From the NCBI GenBank assembly GCA_964472545.1, contig CAYYNP010000152.1, forward strand, positions 1 through 23,545: a stretch of DNA of 23,545 nt, written 5' to 3'. Of the stretch, positions 1 through 7,608 are shown in pieces (the stretch's first letter is position 1; every line of letters begins with the position of its first letter). The notes under the pieces were generated by a model. That model saw only the letters and a program-made list of their open reading frames with translations. It ran no database searches and was not told where the DNA came from. The position numbers and the translations under genes were made by a program. This DNA comes from CAYYNP01 sp964472545 (lineage in GTDB: Bacteria; Planctomycetota; Planctomycetia; Pirellulales; Thermoguttaceae).

Positions 1-1708
1 GCCCGTCGAACACCAGCATCGGATACGTCACGCGCATTGCGTTGACGGTGGATCCCTGCAATTCGTCTTCGACCGTTACGCCGCCGGGCTCGACGGTGAT
101 CGTCTCGGTCAACGTGTGCCGAGAGGCTTCGGGCGACTCGTCGAGCGGGCCGATCTCGTAGACCACGCGGAAGCGGGTCCGTTGGGGCGTCTCCTCGAGA
201 ATCTCCACTTTCGGCGTCGGCGGTGTGAGCGCCGCCAGACGGTGCCAGCCCGCCGCGTCGTGCCACTCGGGGCCCACGGCAAGATTCACGCCGGGGCCGC
301 TGAACTTGGGGGCACAACCGTCCGACGGGCCAAGCTGGGGGTGTCCGCCCTTTAAGTGTACGCGGATCAGGCCGGTCGGATTGTAGACGTGATCGCCGCG
401 GGTATCGTATTCAACGTAGGTTCCGCCGGCCGAGGCGAATATCTTGTGAAACGGTTCGAGAATCGGCAGCACGTATCCGCCCACGTCGGCCGGGGCCGGC
501 AACTCCCGGACGGTCTGGTCCGCGTATTGCCAGGCCTGGGCCAGCATCGAACAGGCCAGCAGGTTGTAGCAAGTGTGGGCCGAGTAACTCTCGTATCCGT
601 GTCTGGCGTCGACGCCGTAGCGATTCTTCACGACGTAGCCGGAACCGTCGGGGCGAATCCAACGCATCACCGAGGCCAGCGAGAGCCGTGCAGCCCGCTT
701 GAAAGCGCCGGCCTCTTGGGGACGCCCGGCGCGTGCCGAAGCGGCAGCGTAAACCTCGAACACCACGGCCTGCTGGGCCTCGTTCCAGATGTGATGGCTG
801 CTGCGGTAGCCGGTGGGAAGTTGTCCGGTGGGCGATTGCATCAACAACGAGGTCCATGCCCCCCGCCAGAGCAGCTCGCGATACGTGGCATACAGTTCGC
901 CGCGATAGCCCCGTTCTAGCATGCCGGCCAGATAGTGACGGGGAAACAGGTCGTAGGGCAGCGGGTTGCCGTGCTCGGCGTACATGCCCAGCGGAGTGAA
1001 ATGTCCCAACTGCTTGGAGAGGAAAGTCTCGACGTACTGCATGTCGCCGAAGCCGGCCTCGGCCCGGAGATACTCGCCGGAGAGGTTCACGACGTTCCAG
1101 TTGTTCGATGCATCCTGGGCCCTGTAGAGTTTCCGAGGCCGCACGTCGGCCAACTGGCCCTTCCATGCCCTGCGGCGATCGGCGGGTGCAACGTTTCCAA
1201 AGAGCTCGTAGGCCAGCATCACCGGCCAGGTGTAGAAGTCGCCGTGGCCGCCGGCCGCGGTGGCTGAGACCATGTCGGCCAGCGAGACGTCCAACGCCAT
1301 CATCCCGCTCTCGAACAGGCCCGCGCCGGTCGCGTGTCCGGAAGCGGCCAACACGGCGACGCTGTGTGCGTAGCAGGGCGTAGCGTAGAACTTCTCGGTC
1401 TTTTCGACCGGGTCAATGATCCGCCCGGCATCGTCCTGGTATTGGCGCATCACCTTGACCTGGCCCGCGATCACGCGCAAGTAGTCGTCGCGTTTGAGGC
1501 CGGTGGGTCGGAAGTCGTCCGTCGTTTGCTGCCGCTTCAGGAAGGCATCGATCTTCGACGCCAGCGGATGACGGCCGTCCGGGATGATGGACTCGCGGGA
1601 TTCGGCTTTTTCCGCCGTGAAGCCGTCCACCGTGGTCGGCTCACCAGCCCAAGCCGACGGCAAGACGCCGAGCAGACACACTAAGACCAAAGTGAGCTGG
1701 ATTCTCAC
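1..1708 (-). CDS. Secreted (alpha/alpha)-toroid polysaccharide-lyase-like protein, 3' end missing
   Basis: An open minus-strand frame runs from a GTG at 1708 to the left edge (569 codons, no stop). GTG is chosen because AAGGA lies 8 nt upstream and the first residues form a Sec signal peptide (MRIQLTLVLVCLLGVLPSAW, then AG). The only upstream in-frame start is another GTG with no ribosome site, and a TAA lies just beyond it. The first ~440 residues are helix-rich with aromatic motifs (GGHGDFYTWPV, YESYSAHTCYNLL, SSHHIWNEAQQ), suggesting an (alpha/alpha) toroid. The last part (HTLTETITVEPGGVTVEDE) looks like a beta-sandwich. That pairing is typical of polysaccharide lyases of the heparinase/alginate-lyase type, but I cannot name the family and the substrate is unknown. 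It is divergent from the eutBC fusion, with a 207-nt shared upstream region. Confidence 0.82.
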   Translation of the reverse strand, partial: MRIQLTLVLVCLLGVLPSAWAGEPTTVDGFTAEKAESRESIIPDGRHPLASKIDAFLKRQQTTDDFRPTGLKRDDYLRVIAGQVKVMRQYQDDAGRIIDPVEKTEKFYATPCYAHSVAVLAASGHATGAGLFESGMMALDVSLADMVSATAAGGHGDFYTWPVMLAYELFGNVAPADRRRAWKGQLADVRPRKLYRAQDASNNWNVVNLSGEYLRAEAGFGDMQYVETFLSKQLGHFTPLGMYAEHGNPLPYDLFPRHYLAGMLERGYRGELYATYRELLWRGAWTSLLMQSPTGQLPTGYRSSHHIWNEAQQAVVFEVYAAASARAGRPQEAGAFKRAARLSLASVMRWIRPDGSGYVVKNRYGVDARHGYESYSAHTCYNLLACSMLAQAWQYADQTVRELPAPADVGGYVLPILEPFHKIFASAGGTYVEYDTRGDHVYNPTGLIRVHLKGGHPQLGPSDGCAPKFSGPGVNLAVGPEWHDAAGWHRLAALTPPTPKVEILEETPQRTRFRVVYEIGPLDESPEASRHTLTETITVEPGGVTVEDELQGSTVNAMRVTYPMLVFDG

Positions 1709-1903
1709 GGCAGATTCCTTCGCGTAGTCACGTTCACAAAGCGATCCCACTTCTTCACATTATGCACGATCATACCCTGAACCGACCGCGGCCGCGACGT
1801 AGGCTTGCAGGGGCAATCTCGGGCGAGGATAATTGGAAGTGTTATCGGCCGGGATGTGCGATTGGCCCGGATGAAGGCGTCGATTTCCGTACCCGAAAGC
1901 GAC

Positions 1904-1908
1904 AGGAG
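1904..1908 (+). promoter_or_regulatory. Ribosome binding site deciding the eutBC start
   Basis: AGGAG sits 7 nt before the ATG at 1916. The in-frame ATGs at 1805 and 1871 have no comparable site, and starting there would bury the Tat-like motif about 50 residues inside the protein. An ATG at 1934 is a weaker alternative. Confidence 0.7.
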
Positions 1909-1915
1909 CCAAGGG

Positions 1916-4264
1916 ATGTCAGCGATTGGCGGGATGGGCCGTCCGAGTCGGAGAAAGTTCTGCGGCCTGGCGGCAGGCAGCGTCTTGGGGACGGGGCCGA
2001 TCTGCCGGGCCCTCTGCGGTCCGCCCGTGAAGAAGGCCCCTGCGGCCGGAGTGCGCGTTTCCCGAGTCCGCCAGGGTGAAGACATCTTCTCCTACATCCG
2101 GCGCGTCCGGGGACGTTTCGATCAGACTCTCTACCGTCAAATCGTCGGAGCCGCCAACGAACGGAAGGAGGGCGACCAGATCCTGGGCGTGGCGGCCGCG
2201 GACGACGATTCCCGCCGCCGGGCGCGAAGTCTGCTGGCCGCCACCCCCGCCGGCCGGCTGTCTGCCCGGCCGTTATTCGAGGACGCGCTCTACGACCGGC
2301 TGCAAGCCGACGTCGATCCGGCGGCCGGGCGCAAACTGGCCGATCAAACCCTGGGGCAGTTGCGAGATTTCCTCCTGAAGCGGGACCAGCAGCAGATCCG
2401 ATCCATCCTTGACGGGCTCGGCAGCGACCTGATCGGCTGCCTGGTCAAGCTGATGGACGAAGAGGACTTGATTGCCGTCAGCCGCAAGCTCTTCCATCCC
2501 CTGCCGGGCAGTCAGATCGGCGCCGCGGGATACCTGGGCGCTCGCATCCAACCCAACTCGCCGACGGACAACCCGGACGATATTGTCTGGCAGGTATTCT
2601 GCGGCTGGTCTTACGCGGTGGGCGACGTGGTGCTGGGCACCAACCCGGTCAGCAGCGATCCCGATTCCGTGACGGCCGTCGAGGCGGCGTTGCTGGAGCT
2701 GCGCCGTACCTTTGACGTTGAGGACGTCCTCCCCCATTCGGTTTTGGCCCACGTCGACATTCAGGCGGACTTGGAGCGGCGCAATCCCGGCACAACGGGG
2801 ATCTGGTTCCAAAGCCTGGCGGGCAGCACGGCGGCCAACGCCACCTTCGATCTGACCGTGGAGAAGATGCTGGACTATGCCTCCCGCCGTACTGGAAGAT
2901 ACGGCCTCTATTTCGAGACGGGCCAGGGCGCCGATTTCACCAACGGCCACGGCGAGGGAACCGACATGGTCGTCCACGAAGCCCGCAAGTACGGCTTCGC
3001 ACGCCTACTGAAGCGAAAGGTCGCCGAAGCCCGGCAGCGGGCCGGGCTGGAGCCTTCGCCGTGGGTACACGTCAACGACGTGGCGGGGTTCATTGGGCCC
3101 GAGGTCTTTCGCACCAAGCAGCAACTCGTGCGGTGCTGCTTGGAAGACGTGGTGATGGGCAAGCTCCACGGCCTGACGATCGGCCTGGACGTCTGCACGA
3201 CGTTGCACATGGACGTCAGCCTGGACGATCTGGACTGGTGCTTAGAGCGGATCATGCCCGCCAATCCGGCCTACCTGATGGCGCTGCCCACCAAGCACGA
3301 CCCCATGCTGGGCTACCTGACCACGGGCTTCCAGGACCACGTGCGGCTGCGCCGACAATTCGGCTATCGGGTCAGCGACCGCATGTGGGCGTTTTTCCAA
3401 CGCCTCGGCGTGGTCGACAAGGACGGAGACCCCACGGAACACTTCGGCCGGCCCCTATGGGTGTGGCTGCAATACTGTCGGGCCAAGGGAGACGCTCGCC
3501 CGGCAGAGCAAATCGAATCCGAGGGTCGGCAGAAGATGCAGGAAGTGCGCGGGAGGGGTGTCTTTCTGGCCGAAGGCTGCGGAGAGAATCCCTGGGATCT
3601 GACGCCAAAGCTGGGCCGGGAAATCCGCGATCTCTACGTTGACGCCAAGCGGTGCGTTCGCGTCGAACTGACTCCCGCGTTCGTCCAATCCCTGCCCGCA
3701 TCGGTCCTCCTTCGCAGTACCTCGAAGGACCGAACCGATTATCTTCTTCACCCCCAAACCGGAGAAACGCTGGACGCCCCTTCCCAGAAGATCGTCCGGT
3801 CGCTGGGAGCTAAACGCGCGGCAGCGTCTGAGATCCAGATCGTCGTATCCGACGGGTTGAACGCCTACGCGATCATGGACCGTGGGCATCTGGTCCCTTA
3901 TCTGGCCGCCCTTCGGGAAGAGCTGCAGCGGAAAGGCTACACCGTGGTTCCGGAACTGGCGGTGGTACACGGGGGCCGCGTCCGCGCCGGATACCGCATC
4001 GGCGAGTTGCTCTTCAAGAACGCGGCCGACGCCTCGACCCGCCGCGGCATCATCCACGTCATCGGCGAACGGCCAGGCAGTATGCACCACACGTTCTCGG
4101 CTTACATCACGGCGCTGCCGACGGCCGTCTGGAGCCAACCGGGACGCACCGACCACAACGTCACCCGCGTAGTTTCCGGCGGGGCCGATACGGCGTTGCG
4201 GCCCGCCGCGGCTGCCCGGGCTTCCGTCAAGATCATTGAGGAGCTTTGGGCGAAAACGGCGTAG
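1916..4264 (+). CDS. eutBC: Ethanolamine ammonia-lyase, EutB-EutC single-chain fusion with Tat-like leader
   Basis: The 782-aa protein joins both subunits of adenosylcobalamin-dependent ethanolamine ammonia-lyase (ethanolamine to acetaldehyde plus ammonia). Residues ~53-590 match EutB: GVAAADDD near the N-terminus, ARIQPN (R210, Q212), GTNPV (N243), LYFETGQG (E334), FIGPE and GLDVC (D425). These correspond to E. coli Arg160, Gln162, Asn193, Glu287 and Asp362; the R-to-N spacing of 33 is identical. A long-form EutB tail follows (GDPTEHFG, GVFLAEGCGENPWDL, LYVDAKRC). Residues ~600-782 match the EutC core (VVSDGLNAYAI, VVHGGRVRAGYRIGE, GERPGSMHHTFSAYIT, a GG-x-D motif). The first ~100 residues of EutC seem absent. 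The N-terminus SRRKFCGLAAGSVLG (R12, R13) resembles a Tat signal, although the hydrophobic stretch is weak. No eutA or microcompartment gene is in the window. Identity is firm; export is inferred. Confidence 0.93.
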   Translation: MSAIGGMGRPSRRKFCGLAAGSVLGTGPICRALCGPPVKKAPAAGVRVSRVRQGEDIFSYIRRVRGRFDQTLYRQIVGAANERKEGDQILGVAAADDDSRRRARSLLAATPAGRLSARPLFEDALYDRLQADVDPAAGRKLADQTLGQLRDFLLKRDQQQIRSILDGLGSDLIGCLVKLMDEEDLIAVSRKLFHPLPGSQIGAAGYLGARIQPNSPTDNPDDIVWQVFCGWSYAVGDVVLGTNPVSSDPDSVTAVEAALLELRRTFDVEDVLPHSVLAHVDIQADLERRNPGTTGIWFQSLAGSTAANATFDLTVEKMLDYASRRTGRYGLYFETGQGADFTNGHGEGTDMVVHEARKYGFARLLKRKVAEARQRAGLEPSPWVHVNDVAGFIGPEVFRTKQQLVRCCLEDVVMGKLHGLTIGLDVCTTLHMDVSLDDLDWCLERIMPANPAYLMALPTKHDPMLGYLTTGFQDHVRLRRQFGYRVSDRMWAFFQRLGVVDKDGDPTEHFGRPLWVWLQYCRAKGDARPAEQIESEGRQKMQEVRGRGVFLAEGCGENPWDLTPKLGREIRDLYVDAKRCVRVELTPAFVQSLPASVLLRSTSKDRTDYLLHPQTGETLDAPSQKIVRSLGAKRAAASEIQIVVSDGLNAYAIMDRGHLVPYLAALREELQRKGYTVVPELAVVHGGRVRAGYRIGELLFKNAADASTRRGIIHVIGERPGSMHHTFSAYITALPTAVWSQPGRTDHNVTRVVSGGADTALRPAAAARASVKIIEELWAKTA

Positions 4265-4718
4265 CCCAGAAGTCTGGCCAACCTCTGGAGTTGCGCTCGC
4301 GTGTCAGAATGCGGTCCGTTGTTGACACGTTTCACAACCCGTATGCGCGTATCAGACGGCACCATCCAAACCAGCGACTTAGTAGTGATCTGCACCCGGT
4401 GTTGTGTCTCACAAGAGAAGCAGTCCTGCTCAGTGTGTGCTGGAGCCACGAAACAGCCAATTCAGGGCCGCTTGCCGCTCGCGTCCACCTGGCAACGGAT
4501 TTCGACGCCCGTGTTGCCCTTGCCCGGCAAACGGCATGACAACCGCAACTCGAAGTCGGTCAGCCGGACGTCGTCGTAGACCAGATACGACAGACGGCCG
4601 GCCCGGCCCCTCGCCTTTGCATCACCGACGCCGGGCGACTATGATGAACGCTTGACGTGCGGACGGACGCCGTCGGTGTTTTCGCGTTTCCAACTGCTAT
4701 GCGAGGAGTGAACCTGCC
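4265..4718. other. 454-nt gap between eutBC and the DUF1080 operon
   Basis: No intact gene is seen here. A decayed DUF1080 fragment occupies 4462-4638 on the minus strand. The remainder holds the upstream region of the operon starting at 4719, whose ribosome site GAGGAG is at 4703-4708. No convincing terminator follows eutBC; the CCAGA/TCTGG dyad just after its stop has a loop of only 2 nt. Confidence 0.6.
4462..4638 (-). pseudogene. Fragment of a DUF1080 (3-keto-disaccharide hydrolase-like) domain
   Basis: A 58-codon minus-strand frame between a TAG (4639-4641) and a TGA (4462-4464) encodes LVYDDVRLTDFELRLSCRLP followed by GKGNTGVEIR. This has the shape of the DUF1080 core strand pair; compare LVTEKEFRDYVLMVDFRMP then ATSDSGIHFR in the 778-aa protein at 17782-20118. 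There is no start codon or ribosome site, the N-terminal FxxLFNGxDLTGW part and everything after the core are missing, and sequence past the TGA shows no further DUF1080 motif. I read it as the remnant of a lost gene on the strand opposite the intact DUF1080 gene at 4719. A chance match is possible but unlikely given the run of matching positions. Confidence 0.55.
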
Positions 4719-5480
4719 ATGAAGAAGAGAGCTATCGTTTCCGTCGTCGCCGTATTGGAAATTTGCTGCACTGCCGCCGGCGTATCGGCCGCAGAGTTTC
4801 TCAGCGGAATCGAGTGGGCCGAGCCGGCGATCGTCGACCCCGGCGGTCCGCAGAAGGCCCCGTCCGACGCGGTGGTGCTCTTCGACGGCACCGACATGTC
4901 GCAATGGGAAGGCGCCGACAAGTGGGTCGTCGAGGACGACGCAGTCACGGCCGGTCCGGGCACCCCGCGCAGCAAGGCCCAGTTTGGCGACTGCCAACTC
5001 CACATCGAGTTCGCCTCCGCCGCCGAAGTCAAAGGTTCCGGACAGGGACGCAGCAACAGCGGCGTCTTCCTGATGGGTAAGTACGAGCTTCAAGTGCTCG
5101 ATTCCTACGAGAACAAGACCTACTTCGACGGCCAGTGCGGGGCGATCTACAAGCAGCATCCGCCGCTGGTCAACGCGTCGCGCAAGCCGGGCGAGTGGCA
5201 AACCTACGATGTCATCTGGAGGGCTCCCCGCTTCGACGAAGATGGCAAGCTGATCAGCCCCGCGTTCATCACCGTGTTGCACAACGGCGTGTTGATCCAG
5301 AACCACTTCGAGCTGCAGGGCGACACGCCGTACAACCGCGCTCCCGCGTACAAGGCCCATCCCCCCAAGGGCCCCATCACGCTACAATTCCACGGCAACC
5401 CGGTCCGCTACCGCAACATCTGGGTTCGCGAAATCAAGGAGTTGGAGAACAAGCGGGTGCATGAACCGAAGACCCGGTAG
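4719..5480 (+). CDS. Secreted DUF1080 (3-keto-disaccharide hydrolase domain) protein
   Basis: The 253-aa protein has a Sec signal peptide (residues 1-25, ending GVSAAE) followed by one DUF1080/PF06439 concanavalin-like domain. Family motifs are AVVLFDGTDMSQWEG near residue 50, NSGVFLMGKYELQVLDSYEN, GQCGAIYKQHPP, GEWQTYDVIWRAPRFDEDG and VRYRNIWVREI at the C-terminus. Members of this family hydrolyse or cleave 3-keto-glycosides, or act as lectin-like modules; this layout is the common short single-domain planctomycete form. It is the first gene of a tight operon: the next start follows its stop by 13 nt. The ribosome site GAGGAG lies 10 nt upstream of the ATG. The exact substrate cannot be read from the sequence. 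Confidence 0.92.
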   Translation: MKKRAIVSVVAVLEICCTAAGVSAAEFLSGIEWAEPAIVDPGGPQKAPSDAVVLFDGTDMSQWEGADKWVVEDDAVTAGPGTPRSKAQFGDCQLHIEFASAAEVKGSGQGRSNSGVFLMGKYELQVLDSYENKTYFDGQCGAIYKQHPPLVNASRKPGEWQTYDVIWRAPRFDEDGKLISPAFITVLHNGVLIQNHFELQGDTPYNRAPAYKAHPPKGPITLQFHGNPVRYRNIWVREIKELENKRVHEPKTR

Positions 5481-5484
5481 GAGG
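5480..5484 (+). promoter_or_regulatory. Ribosome binding site deciding the beta-helix protein start
   Basis: GGAGG lies 9 nt before ATG 5494 and overlaps the last base of the preceding stop codon, suggesting coupled translation. An in-frame ATG at 5461 lies inside the upstream gene and would put 11 charged residues before the signal peptide. Confidence 0.65.
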
Positions 5485-5493
5485 GACGATTCG

Positions 5494-7608
5494 ATGTCGA
5501 GCGCCGTGCCGCGGATCGCGCTGGCCGTGGGGCTGTTGCTGACCGCCGCTTTGGCTCCGGGGCAAGTCGTCTTCCACGTGGCAACCGACGGCAACGATGC
5601 CTGGTCGGGAACGCTGCCGGCTCCCAATGCTGCCAAGAGCGACGGGCCGTTCGCCACGATCGTCCGCGCACGCGACGCCGTGCGGAAACTGACGCAGGAG
5701 GACCGGCTCGCCCAGGGCGGAGTGACGATCCTTCTACACGACGGGACGTACACGATCGATCGCACGCTGGAGTTCACGGCCGAGGATTCCGGCACCAAAG
5801 AGGCGCCGATCGTCTATACGGCCACGAAAGGTGAGTCGGTCCGGCTGCTCGGTGGCCGGCTGGTGACGGACTGGAAATCGGTCACCGACGCCAAGGTGCT
5901 CGCCAGGTTAGATGAGACGGCCCGCGGCCAACTGAAGCAGGCCGACTTGAAGGCCCTGGGGATCAGCGACTTCGGCTCGCCGGCCGGCGGAGGCGTCGAG
6001 TTGTTCTTCGGCGGCGAACCGATGACCGTCTCGCGCTGGCCGAACGAGGGCTTCGTGCCGGTGGTCAACGTGCTCGGTGCGACCGAGCGCGACGTCCGCG
6101 GCCATACAGGCACCGTCGAAGGGATCTTCGAGTACGAAGGCCACCGCCCTTCCCGGTGGGGCGACGAACCGGACGCCTGGGTCCACGGCTATTGGTTTTG
6201 GGATTGGGCCGAACAGCGTCATCCGATCAAGACGATCGACACGCAGCGCCGCACGATAGAAGTCCAGCCGCCGTATCACGGCTACGGTTATCGCAAGGGT
6301 CAGTGGTTCTACGCCTTCAATCTGCTTTCGGAGATCGACACGCCCGGCGAATGGTACGTCGACCGGCAACGCGGCGTGCTCTATTTCTGGCCGCCCTCGC
6401 CGATCGAGAAGAGCGAGGCAATCGTCTCGGTGTTGCCGACGCTTGTCTCATTCGACAACGCGTCGTTTCTCACGCTGCAAGGTCTCACGCTCGAAGGCGC
6501 CCGGGGAACAGCGATCACCATGTCCGGCGCCCAGGAGAACCGCGTGGTTGGCTGTACGATCCGCAACGTGGGCAGTTGGGCCGTGAGCGTCTCGGGTGGA
6601 CTGCGGCACGGCGTCGTCGGCTGCGACGTGTACCAGATGGGCGGCGGGGGGATCGCCCTGCGCGGTGGCAACCGCACCACGCTCTCTCCCGCGGGCCATT
6701 TTGCCGAGAACAACCATATCCACCACTACGCCCGGGTCAAACGCGTCTATCAGCCGGGCATCACGCTGCAGGGCGTCGGCAATCGGGCCGCACACAACCT
6801 GATCCACAACGCCCCGCACATGGGCATGGGCTTCGGCGGCAACGACCACGTGATCGAACTGAACGAGATCCACAGCGTCTGCTACGAATCGAACGACGCC
6901 GGGGCGATCTACACCGGCCGCAACTGGACCATGCGCGGCACGGTCATCCGCCACAACTATTTGCACCACATCAACGGCTTCCGCAACCGCGGCTGCGTGG
7001 GCGTCTATCTCGACGACATGTTCTGCGGCACAGAAATCTCCGGCAATCTCTTTTATCGGGTCACCCGCGCGGCGTTCATCGGCGGCGGACGGGATTGCCT
7101 GGTGAAGAATAACCTGTTTGTCGACTGCAAGCCGGCGCTGCACATCGACGCTCGGGCGCTGGGATGGGCCCACGACCACGCCGACGGTTGGATCGCCGAG
7201 GGGCGCGAGAAGGGCACGCTGTCGGGAATCCGCTACAAGGAACCGCCTTATAGTGAGCGCTATCCGGAGTTGGTGGGCATCCTCGACGACAATGCGGCCG
7301 CGCCAAAGGGCAACCGCGTCGTGCGCAACGTGTCGTTCGGCGGCAAGTGGGACGGCGTACACGGCGGCGCGCGGGAATACCAGACGGTCGAAAACAACCT
7401 GGTCGACGTCGCCCCGGGCTTTGCGTTTGCGGATCGAATCGGCGAGGGCAACCATCCCCCAGCGGCCGACTTCACACTCAAGCCCGACTCGCCCGCCTGG
7501 GCAATCGGCTTCAAGAAGCTGCCGCTGGAGAAGATCGGGCTCCACGAGGACGACACTCGCGCGAGTTGGCCGGTCACCAGCGAAGTCCGTCAGGAGAACC
7601 CCGAATGA
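5494..7608 (+). CDS. Secreted right-handed parallel beta-helix protein (glycan-active, GH141-like guess)
   Basis: The 704-aa protein starts with a Sec signal peptide (MSSAVPRIALAVGLLLTAAL, cleavage near APGQ). It continues with the entry motif of secreted beta-helix carbohydrate enzymes: VATDGNDAWSGTLPAPNAAK then GPFATIVRARDAVR. Residues ~320-600 carry the repetitive beta-helix coils (VVGCTIRNVGSWAVSVSGG, NHIHHYARV, AHNLIHNAPHMGMGFGGND, NYLHHINGFRNRGCVGVYLD, GNLFYRVTRAAFIGGG). The motif ESNDAGAIYTGRNWT and the conserved DDM region resemble beta-helix glycosidases such as GH141, but that assignment is a guess; pectate-lyase-like activity is an alternative. It is the middle gene of the operon, and its TGA overlaps the ATG of the GH29-GH53 gene. 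Confidence 0.88.
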   Translation: MSSAVPRIALAVGLLLTAALAPGQVVFHVATDGNDAWSGTLPAPNAAKSDGPFATIVRARDAVRKLTQEDRLAQGGVTILLHDGTYTIDRTLEFTAEDSGTKEAPIVYTATKGESVRLLGGRLVTDWKSVTDAKVLARLDETARGQLKQADLKALGISDFGSPAGGGVELFFGGEPMTVSRWPNEGFVPVVNVLGATERDVRGHTGTVEGIFEYEGHRPSRWGDEPDAWVHGYWFWDWAEQRHPIKTIDTQRRTIEVQPPYHGYGYRKGQWFYAFNLLSEIDTPGEWYVDRQRGVLYFWPPSPIEKSEAIVSVLPTLVSFDNASFLTLQGLTLEGARGTAITMSGAQENRVVGCTIRNVGSWAVSVSGGLRHGVVGCDVYQMGGGGIALRGGNRTTLSPAGHFAENNHIHHYARVKRVYQPGITLQGVGNRAAHNLIHNAPHMGMGFGGNDHVIELNEIHSVCYESNDAGAIYTGRNWTMRGTVIRHNYLHHINGFRNRGCVGVYLDDMFCGTEISGNLFYRVTRAAFIGGGRDCLVKNNLFVDCKPALHIDARALGWAHDHADGWIAEGREKGTLSGIRYKEPPYSERYPELVGILDDNAAAPKGNRVVRNVSFGGKWDGVHGGAREYQTVENNLVDVAPGFAFADRIGEGNHPPAADFTLKPDSPAWAIGFKKLPLEKIGLHEDDTRASWPVTSEVRQENPE

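Noticed and set aside
411..1166. 251-codon minus-strand frame in the left-edge region
   Set aside because: The overlapping frame starting at GTG 1708 is much longer, with a signal peptide and coherent protein-like sequence; this one is Arg-rich.
4102..4449. 115-codon minus-strand frame downstream of eutBC
   Set aside because: It overlaps the end of the EutC domain antisense, and shows no continuity with the DUF1080 fragment next to it.
7347..7604. 86-codon N-terminal extension of the GH29-GH53 protein
   Set aside because: It overlaps the beta-helix gene in another frame. The ATG at 7605 has AGGAG upstream and a signal peptide directly after it.
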